41,874 nucleotides of DNA from Actinomortierella ambigua (Eukaryota; Mortierellomycota; Mortierellomycetes; Mortierellales; Mortierellaceae), in contig JAAAJB010000309.1 in assembly GCA_016098155.1 (NCBI GenBank), positions 1-41,874 of the forward strand, in the 5' to 3' direction. The position numbers and the translations under genes are program-made. This document shows, piece after piece, positions 34,701 through 41,874 of this stretch (position 1 is its first letter; every line of letters starts with the position of its first letter). A model generated the notes under the pieces. It was given only the letters and a program-made list of their open reading frames with translations. It was not told the DNA's origin and did not search any database.

Positions 34701-36236
34701 GCAGGTCGCCAAGAACCAGCGGGATGAGGGGGAGAGCGAGCTGACCAGCAGTGCCATGGTCGAGCGCAACTCGCTCCTGTTGACCGTTTTGCAGCATTTG
34801 GAGAATATCTTGGGCGGCGACAGTCGACTCGACCACAACATGCTCCCGAAACCGTCGGCCAACTTTAACTACTTTTCCAACCATCTCCTGTCTCGACTCA
34901 AAAGTCTCAGCAAGTTGTTTGTCCTGTTTGAAAAGCGAAGCAAAGAACTCGAGGACAAGAGCGTTGGTCAGATGCTGCATTTGAAAAAGCAGTTTGATGT
35001 CAGACTCAAACAGCTCGAAAAGTATGAGGCCATCGTTCGCACCGCAACAGACCGTCAGCGCAAGTGGCGAGAGCAGCTTGTTAAAAAGTCGACCGAGAAC
35101 GAGACACTTGTGGTATGAATTTTTTTTTTCACTCTTTCTGTGTCCAACCATTTCTTCCGCACATCACTTTTCAATGACTAACACCTAATTTTATTTTATT
35201 TTTTTTTTGGCGGGGGGATGACTTGATAGGCTAAGAATGCCCAACTGACAAAGCTCCTCGGCGAAACAAAGAATCGGAACACCAACAGCGACAAGATACA
35301 GGAATACGAAGTGCGATGCAAGCACGCCGAGCGCAAGCTTCAGATAGAGGTTTCGCGCTACGCTGATAGTGCGGAGCGGTGGAATGCTCGCTTGCGCGAG
35401 CTCGAGAACCGGACCAAGGATGCCGAAGAACGTGTCAAGCGCGAGCGCCAAGGCGCCAAAGAGAGGATTGCAGGCCTGCTAGATGAGAACAAGTAAGTTG
35501 ATCGAATGAAGGGAAAGGAAGGGGGGGGGTCGAAGGCGAAGAGAACCATGAGCCCCCCTCCCCTCCATTCTTGTAAATCGGATGATTTTTGCGACTGAAA
35601 AGGTTTTCGCTTCCATACACTAACTGTTTGGTCTTTCTTGTATCTTTCGCTTTCTCTCCCTCTACGATGACTATCGGAAACATCTATAGGACGGCTCAAA
35701 AGACCATTGACACACTGCAGAAACGGAACCAGCAACTCCATGAATTGGTGGAGATCCACAAAGGCAACATGACTGCCAGTGAGCTGGAAGAGCAGGCAGC
35801 GCGGTCAGGTATTGGCAGCGGAGGAGGAGGAGGAGGCGGCGGGGGAGGCGGAGGCGGAGGCGGAGGGGGTGGTGGTGGTGGTGGCGGTCTGCATAACGGA
35901 TCCTACCCACCAGGCTCGATGGCTCGGAGTCGAACCAGTACTGAGCTAGGGCTGACACGGATGAACGACCAGTTACGGGAGGAGCTGGAACAACAGGCAC
36001 GGATGACTGAGAAGGAGCGAGAAAAGGTGCGGACGACATTACGCGAGCTAGAGTCTGCGAACGGGAAGCGGTTCAAGCTACAACAACAGCTTCTGCGACA
36101 CGATACCTTGTTCAAGAACGCATTGGGTCGGATCGAGATGATGAGTCAGCGTCGTGAGGTGGCAGAGAACCCTGGTCTACGCCAGGCTACCGGTGAGCTC
36201 TATCGTCTACTCGAGACCGAGGACGGGTGGAATTGA
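31706..36236 (+). CDS. CM1-domain coiled-coil microtubule-organising protein (Mto1/ApsB/Pcp1 type)
   Basis: Predicted gamma-tubulin-complex receptor at the spindle pole body or other MTOCs. Six exons, 31706-32209, 32524-32634, 32883-33902, 34045-35112, 35230-35492 and 35690-36236, join in phase to 1170 aa. Residues 1-160 are low-complexity (Ala/Gly, Asn7, Gln, Asp/Glu). A centrosomin motif 1 spans the first three exons (about 162-220): TLKEQEK, then AIDNLKNENFSLKLNIVFLE, then EERLAKV. CM1 is the family's gamma-TuRC binding element. Residues 206-900 are predicted coiled coil, interrupted near 780-830 by a conserved-looking non-coil segment (LLTVLQHLENILGG, NYFSNHLLSRLKSLSKLF). More coiled coil follows, with a run of 23 Gly (35820-35888) near residue 1033-1055. 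No C-terminal PACT motif was recognised, so Mto1-like versus Pcp1-like cannot be decided. Confidence 0.9.
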
Positions 36237-36467
36237 TGTGCTTTCGTTCCCTCCTCCCTGCCCCTTCCTTTCCCCTTCACCTTCCCCTCGTTAAACTTCA
36301 AGTTTTTTTTTCGTTCTCTCACCAGCCTCTTTCATGCTATACCCCTTCTTTAAACATGTAATTTGGTGATAAACTCGAAAGTGGGACATCATCTCCACAC
36401 TCATCTCCTGTGCACAATTACAACTGCTGGTAGTGATTATTATTGTTTTTCTGTTGTTGTTGTTTTT

Positions 36468-38459
36468 TTAAAACTCGAGACTAGCCTGTGTTTGTGCTTC
36501 CATCCGTCGCTTATCCCTCGCCTCGCGAACGATACCACCTACAAAGCGCTCAAACACCTTGACATAGGGGCCAAGAGATGTCTTTTGCCAATCGGGTATC
36601 TTTTGATTAGGGTTGTTGCCTGTTGTCGTCTGTGATCCTGCACCATTATCACCAGCTGCTGCTGCGGCTTTCACGCGGGCGTCGTAGGAATTCAGCTCGT
36701 GACACAGCTGCTGGACTGTCGGCGGTGTTGACGGATCAAACTCATCACACTTGTTGATGTCAATGGGCACACAGACACGACCTGTCTTTGGGTGCACGCA
36801 AAACGGGCTCTTCAGCAAATGGTTGATATGCGTTGACACCTTGTCATCGAGACGAGGGTACGTGTACTGGAACATGATGTCCCGCAGAACCGGCTTCAGA
36901 TATGTCTTCTTTCGGTTCTATAGAGTTCCATCAATATGTGAGAAAAACATGAATGTTAGGAGAGGGGGGGTGGAGTGCTATTTTTTTTTTCCTCCGCACA
37001 ACATTAAACAAAAATGTTACCTCTGACATGGCAATTTCAATCGCCTTCCGCATATCCTCCCACTTTTCACGTGGCGGGCGCTGGGGCACCTTTGCCCACA
37101 GGGCCTTGAGCTTCGCCTGGATACCTCTATCGGGGATCACCGCCAGAACCTTTTCCCACTGCTCGGGGCTCTTAAACACGCCTTGAGAGTTGAAGACAAG
37201 GCTCGGGAAATGTTGACGCACCACTCGGAACGCCCGCTTCAGCGATGGATGAAGGTTGGCAGGCAGTCGCACCTTGCGTTGCTGATACGCTCCTCCACGG
37301 ATCACCTCCACGTACTTGACAATGCCACGACGCTGCTCGTTGTTCAACTTGCGCGCTCGCTCGTCGCCCACCCAACAATGGATACCACGACGACCCGAGT
37401 AGACCCAAAGAATGTGTCTGAATCCAAAATCATCTACAGATTTCAGAACATAATAAAAAAAAAGTGCGATTAGAGGTTGGGGCTCCTCAAAAGTAGAGAC
37501 AAGCATATGGGTGATGTATCGTCACCATTTTTTCCTTCCCTTTGGTAAAAAAAAAAAAAAAAAAAAAAAAAGCTCATACCTCGAAGGACCTTGTCAATAA
37601 TCTTCATGGCCACTGTCATAAACTCCCAACACTTGCTGCAGACATCGCCTCCACTGCAGCAAGTACGGATCTCGTCGTAATCCGTCATATCGATATCAAA
37701 CACCAGCTCCTTGGACACGGGCACAAACGCCGCCGGCCGAACATTCTTCTTGTCCTTTGGTCGAATGTTGTAGATGGCGCCCAGATCAATCTTGGCCGGA
37801 CACAAACGCAGCACCTCCCGCTTAAACTCCTCCTGGTTCAGGAATGACTGGAAACGAATGTACGTGTCGTCCTGCAGGGTGAAACAAAACTCGCGGTGCA
37901 TAAACGTCCGTGATGGCTTTGGCGTCGAGTCATAGTTCAGCCACTTGTAGTACGAGTTGTAGGGGAAGAAGTGCCGGTAGAAGAGTCGAAGCCATTCGGG
38001 ATCATTCGCGTCCAGCTCCGAGCTAAGAAAGAGTAGACAAGTTTGTTTCAAAAGGAAGGAAGAACAGAAAAAGTGCATTCGTTGAGAAATCAGACTACCC
38101 TACTGTCATCAGTGGACAAAACCCATCTTGATGTACGGCCAGCCACTTACGCTACGTTGACAAGCTGAGCGGGCTTGTTGGTGGCCCAGGGATTAAATGT
38201 GGGTTGCGGATACAGATCACTCTCCTTGAGGTCATCGTCAAACAGGTGGGTCAGGTCATCGTCTCCTGTACCTTCAGCCTTGCGCTTGAGGCCTACCGCC
38301 ACTACGTTGTCAACACGGGCAAAGAAGAAAGGGGGAGGGGGGGGTGAAAGACGATTAGACATGGAGGCTCGGAGATGGTCAAGAGAGGCTGAGAATCGTG
38401 TTTCCTACAACAAGAATGATGTCCGAGTGATCCGTACAGTTATCGCTGTCAATCTCCAT
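36468..38459 (-). CDS. PRI1: DNA primase small (catalytic) subunit
   Basis: Makes the RNA primer within DNA polymerase alpha-primase. Five exons, 38438-38459, 38151-38301, 37580-38022, 37021-37433 and 36468-36917, join in phase to 492 aa. Catalytic FDIDMTD carries Asp167 and Asp169. The zinc site is Cys179, Cys180, Cys186 and Cys189 (CCSGGDVCSKC). YSGRRGIHCW (217-226) binds nucleotide, VPIDINKCDEFDP supplies the third acidic site, and SLGPYVKVFE is the usual C-terminal motif. The first exon is a choice: starting at 38459 gives MEIDSDN joined to LAVGLKRKAEG across a 136-nt intron; the alternative continuous start at 38362 gives a Pro/Phe-rich leader that reads like an intron polypyrimidine tract, so I rejected it. 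The gene is convergent with the CM1 gene (231-bp gap). Confidence 0.94.
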
Positions 38460-38607
38460 TGCTTGAGAGCCAGGTTCTGGATGTTGTGTATGAGATGTCA
38501 TTGTCTGCCCAGGCACAAAAAAAAAAAAGCGCGTTGCGATTGTTTATTCGCCCCCCTCAAAAAGTGCTCGATATGGACAAATTGAAAGAGTGGCAAAAAT
38601 CAGACAG

Positions 38608-39348
38608 TCACCTAGCGGGCGGCAGTCCAGTCATCAGCGGGGACAGAAGAACTCGTTGCTGTCGAACATGACCATGCCGGGCCAGAAAAGAGCTCAGCGA
38701 ACCGCTTTCTAGAGAACAGTCAATCTGCAATGACTCGAGACAAGGAAATGTCACCCCTTCAAAGTCCTCTTCCTTCATACCCTTGATATCAAGCCGTAAA
38801 TGCAGCAAACGGGGCGAGATTGTCCGAAGGACCGACCCTATGCACGCCGGTCGAAGGCATCCTTGGATAGAGAACCAAGACAGCCCACTCAAGTCTGGCA
38901 AGACTTCTGGGAGGCGGTCCAAGAACGGCAGGAGAATATACTGATCGTACACGCCTGTTCCCTCAATGGACAGCTCTTGGATCCGAGGGTTCTGCCTGAT
39001 GAAATGTACCCATAAATCGCCAATGTCCTTCTGCGACCGAAAGTTGGGGATGGATCGCTTTGGCCAGAACGAGCGCTGAGACAGGTGCAGGAGAGTAAGA
39101 TTGGTGCACTGGTCCTGTATCAAAATCTGTGGAATGTGGACCGGGCCGTATAGACAATGGATCCAGTGTGCACGACGGCCAAGGTATTCTGCTGGATGGG
39201 ACACTGTCAACGTTTGCCACACAAATGGCGAGAACACGTTGTTCCATAGATGGCACACTCGAGAGCATGACCGGAGATCCTGAAGAGGGAGGTAGCGTGC
39301 TATGGAGGTCAGAATCTCGGGGATATCGACGAGCCTTGTTTGTGACAT
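38608..39348 (-). CDS. F-box protein, probably C-terminally truncated
   Basis: A 246-residue frame starting at the ATG at 39348. Residues 1-45 form an F-box (VDIPEILTSIARYLPLQDLR, then CSRVCHLWNNVFSPFVWQTL), which links substrates to SCF ubiquitin ligase through Skp1. The rest contains leucine-rich elements such as LTLLHLSQ and LLHLRLDIKG, like the irregular LRR part of the large fungal F-box families. Such proteins are usually 450 residues or more. Here the frame stops only about 150 bp before the PRI1 start codon, after a tail (HVRQQRVLLSPLMTG) that does not look like an LRR continuation. A deletion or frameshift that cut the 3' half is likely. The frame is open upstream to 39555, but the F-box fits the ATG at 39348. 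Confidence 0.7.
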   Translation of the reverse strand: MSQTRLVDIPEILTSIARYLPLQDLRSCSRVCHLWNNVFSPFVWQTLTVSHPAEYLGRRAHWIHCLYGPVHIPQILIQDQCTNLTLLHLSQRSFWPKRSIPNFRSQKDIGDLWVHFIRQNPRIQELSIEGTGVYDQYILLPFLDRLPEVLPDLSGLSWFSIQGCLRPACIGSVLRTISPRLLHLRLDIKGMKEEDFEGVTFPCLESLQIDCSLESGSLSSFLARHGHVRQQRVLLSPLMTGLPPAR

Positions 39349-39637
39349 GCTGCAATAGAAGGGCAACAGGCCGAGTTTCGCGGGGGAGGGACAAAAATCC
39401 GAAACTGGTGGCTTGACGGACAGAAATATAGTGGGGATCAACCGACCAGTCCCAGCAATTTTAGAACAAATATTCGTAGAGTCGTAGACAATATCTCGCA
39501 GACAATGATATGTGGACATCTGGTGGAGAGTGATAAATGGACATCCAGTAGGCAACTATATCCATATAAATGGATCGTCTGCCCATGTCCCCCCCCCCAC
39601 CCCAACACCTCTTTCATCGCTTCTTTCCAGCTCTTAC
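39349..39637. other. Upstream DNA of the F-box gene
   Basis: Contains the extension of the F-box frame to 39555, not considered coding, and an AT-rich block with TATAAAT near 39563-39571 that precedes a C9 run and CT-rich DNA on the plus strand. No gene start that could use it was identified. Confidence 0.4.
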
Positions 39638-40058
39638 TACCTTCTCTCTCTCTGCCAAACACGCACACATCAACCCAACTACTTCTCACACTTTTACGGG
39701 GGGGGGGGAGACAAAGGTCCCGACCACATCAAGCTGTCCACAAAGTCCCCTGGCTCGCTTTCCCCCTCTCCTCCTCCTCCCCTTTCTCTTCTCACTCCTC
39801 AGACTCACGGCGTTGAATACACTGTCGTTGGTCTAGACGAGCGCTACACCGACGAGAGGTATAGGCACCCATCTATACCAACAATGTATCCAAGGAGTCT
39901 GAGAAGTGAGAAAGAAAAGAAGAAAGGGAAGAGGAAAAGAGGCAAGCGAAATAGTGGACTTCGTCGATGGTCGGGGCCATACCCTTCCCCCCCCCCGTAA
40001 AAGTGTGAGGAGTAGGTGAGTCGATGTGTGCATGTGTGTGGCAGGGAGAGAAGATAGG
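39638..40058. repeat. Large imperfect inverted repeat (arms about 200 bp)
   Basis: The left arm (about 39638-39840) and the reverse complement of the right arm (about 39865-40058) share the same order of blocks: CT-rich lead, CTGCCA, GCACACATC, CTCACACTTTTACGGGGGG, CCCGACCA, AGTCC, CTTTTCTTTCTCAC-like DNA, CTCAGACTC and TTGTTGGTATAGA-like DNA. Arms differ by many substitutions and small indels, so they are diverged. The short spacer holds AGCGCT and GTCTAGAC palindromes. No transposase frame or target-site duplication was recognised. It may be a MITE or fold-back relic, or two copies of a dispersed sequence in opposite orientation. Confidence 0.75.
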
Positions 40059-41874
40059 GACAGTTGGCGAGACATCTAGACCACAAAGATCACTGGTCAC
40101 GAGCATGTTCCTGGGTGTCGTGTTCTGGGAGCTAAAGTTCCGCCCGGCCTCCTTGGGAGCAGGCGAACTATGCTGCCCGAGATCGCTTCCAGGATTTCCA
40201 TGCGAGCCAGTACAACTTTTGTCGCCAACGAGCCGAGCATGGGGGAGGGCTCGTTTTACCTCCTGCTCGGACTGTTTCGCCTCAATCCTCGCCTCGGGGG
40301 CGATTCAGTGAGCAGAAGGTTGTACAGATGCTTGAGAGGATGGCTCAGTCCGCCTGAGCCGACCGACGGGTCAAGGACTCTCATGTGTAGAAGGAAAGGT
40401 CAGTATGCAGCGGGAAGGGATGTTGCTAGGCATGGCGAGGATGGCCGGGGGCTCTTGGGGGTCTTGTGGCAATAGGAGTGTTTGGGGGCTTGTCTATGGT
40501 GGACTCCACATCCCACGGGTGCACGGCGTGGTCAGGGCCACGTGAGCGGTATCCGTGCTGTGTTCTTGTCTGTGGGGTGCTGACCGCCTATGCCAGGCGC
40601 TAGGTTGTAGAGCAGCACCTTTACTTAACCACCATGGGACGCACGTATTGCACTACCTCGTGTCGCCCCTCGCGTCTTTCTATGCATCCAACCGGCAATC
40701 TCCTGGACCAAGCATTCTGACTGAACCTTCCGTGCATTCGACTCCTCCTGTTGATCGCCGAGGCCACGCCGGTGCTCTCCTGTCGAGCCTTGTTCTTGGT
40801 CACCTTGCCCTTCCCCCGAGACGGGAGACCACGCCTTTCCTGAAAAGGACAGGTGTGGGATGCTCTTAACACTACCTCCTCGTGGTGCATCCTGGGGAGG
40901 GTCCACATTGCTTTGGGCCTTCGCAGAAGGTATTCACATTATAATTTCTAAAGACAATGATATGGGAGTGAACAGTGGGCGGCTAGGAAGTAAATGCAAT
41001 CGTGTTGAAAAGAACAAAGATATCTCATGTGCATTCATTCTGATCTTTGTTTTATCCCTCTTTTTTTTTTCTCGTATAGGGAGCGGGGCAATTTCACCGG
41101 GATACGGAGAAGGTTGACATTTCCTAGTTTACAGCTTTCTGTTGGCACTTTGTTCGATGCTGAGTGCATAAAATTGATTGTGCATCGTCATACAAGATCC
41201 ACAACATAGGTGGCGAATACGAAGATGTACAGCCTTCACCTACCCTAAAGCCTCGACCCGATAGTTGAATTGAATTGATGGTGAGCTTCATCGATGCTGC
41301 CTGGTAAAATAGCAATTGCATGTTGACTTTGTTATAAGGTCAAAGGAATTAATTCTTTGACAGAAAATGGTGCTTGGAGAAAAAGCTCTACCGCTCGCCT
41401 ACTCCTGTGACAAGAACCCGTTTGATACACCATTGCTTTGGTTTCGTCATCACACCGCCAACTGCTTCGCGGAACTACGGCTCCCCATCAACCCGTGGCC
41501 GGGATGCGATCCTGGGTGACACCCTCGTCAACTAAAAGAAACAGATCCTCCCCCACCCTCTCCATCAGCATGAGGTGACGATGGCCGAGCATTGATTATG
41601 CAAGGTGGTTGGCAGCCGTCCGCATAGGGTCTTGAGAGCCGGGGCATGAAGCCTACGGTTCGTACAAACGACCACAGTAACATGAATCTAGATAGTGTGG
41701 GAAACCATGACCTCCTGTGTGCCTCGAAGTGAGGCTTTGTCTTGGCCGCTACACGCAACGCCTCTTCCCACGCCACCGTGGCCTCAAAACTTGGCAGGTT
41801 CATCTTTCTTTTTTTTTTTTTTAATTAACTAGGAACATGTCTACACGACCCCTATATTCCAGAAGTTGTGGGTG
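40059..41874. other. Gene-poor right end, no recognised gene
   Basis: I can assign no gene in this 1.8 kb. Short frames exist, for example a plus-strand frame at 40170-40475 and a minus-strand frame at 41528-41803 beginning MNLPSFEATVAWEEALRVAA right after an A-rich leader, but neither shows a known motif. A near-perfect palindrome around GAATTAATTC lies at 41339-41361. No tRNA or rRNA sequence was seen. Confidence 0.5.

Noticed and set aside
38147..38362. PRI1 starting at 38362 (MSNRL plus a Pro-rich stretch)
   Set aside because: The Pro/Phe residues come from a CCCCCTCCCCCTTTCTTC tract that ends in an acceptor-like GTAG; the upstream 22-nt exon gives a more normal N-terminus.
40170..40475. 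A 101-codon plus-strand frame
   Set aside because: No recognisable motif, neighbouring frames of similar length on both strands, and no upstream exon signals.
41339..41361. Near-perfect palindrome around GAATTAATTC
   Set aside because: It has one unpaired base and no neighbouring gene or repeat, so it could be chance in AT-rich DNA.
1..41874. tRNA, rRNA, CRISPR and bacterial-type features
   Set aside because: No tRNA arms with a credible B-box, no rRNA segments and no spaced direct repeats were seen; the eukaryotic gene structures exclude operons and Shine-Dalgarno sites.

Overview
The window is fungal nuclear DNA. It has protein genes with many short introns (about 70-310 nt, GT..AG, mostly GTAAGT/GTATGT-like donors and pyrimidine-rich acceptors ending in TAG or CAG), CT-rich gene starts and AAUAAA-type 3' ends. 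The gene set is ordinary for a filamentous fungus (cytoplasmic dynein heavy chain, Vps15, primase, a CM1 spindle-pole/MTOC protein). Three features point away from Ascomycota and Basidiomycota towards an early-diverging lineage such as Mortierellomycota: an INTS11-type Integrator nuclease, TKL-kinase/Sel1-repeat proteins, and an F-box/LRR-like gene. The lineage is an inference; nothing in the window names the species.

Layout, left to right. (1) 1-6875: two tandem copies, both on the minus strand, of a gene encoding a Ser/Thr kinase domain followed by a long Sel1 repeat array. The left copy runs off the window; the right copy is complete (925 aa). About 440 bp of 5' flank is duplicated with each gene, and about 1.4 kb of unassigned DNA separates them. 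(2) 7033-21316: cytoplasmic dynein-1 heavy chain, minus strand, 10 exons, predicted 4366 aa, with a single 10.2-kb exon. (3) 21891-28748: VPS15, plus strand, 20 exons, 1619 aa, divergent from the dynein gene. (4) 28876-31207: INTS11, minus strand, 2 exons, 734 aa, tail-to-tail with VPS15. (5) 31706-36236: a CM1-domain coiled-coil microtubule-organising protein, plus strand, 6 exons, 1170 aa, divergent from INTS11. (6) 36468-38459: DNA primase catalytic subunit PRI1, minus strand, 5 exons, 492 aa. (7) 38608-39348: a short, probably C-terminally truncated F-box protein. (8) 39349-41874: gene-poor DNA with a roughly 420-bp imperfect inverted repeat.

The genes do not form one pathway. Dynein and the CM1 protein both act in the microtubule system, Vps15 in PI3-phosphate signalling for sorting and autophagy, INTS11 in cleavage of nascent RNA, and PRI1 in replication priming. 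The most notable items are the Integrator nuclease in a fungus, the tandem kinase-Sel1 pair with duplicated upstream DNA and a possible one-codon first exon, and the large inverted repeat. Exon joins were made by hand from splice signals, reading-frame phase and remembered family alignments; all phases close correctly, but no transcript evidence was available.
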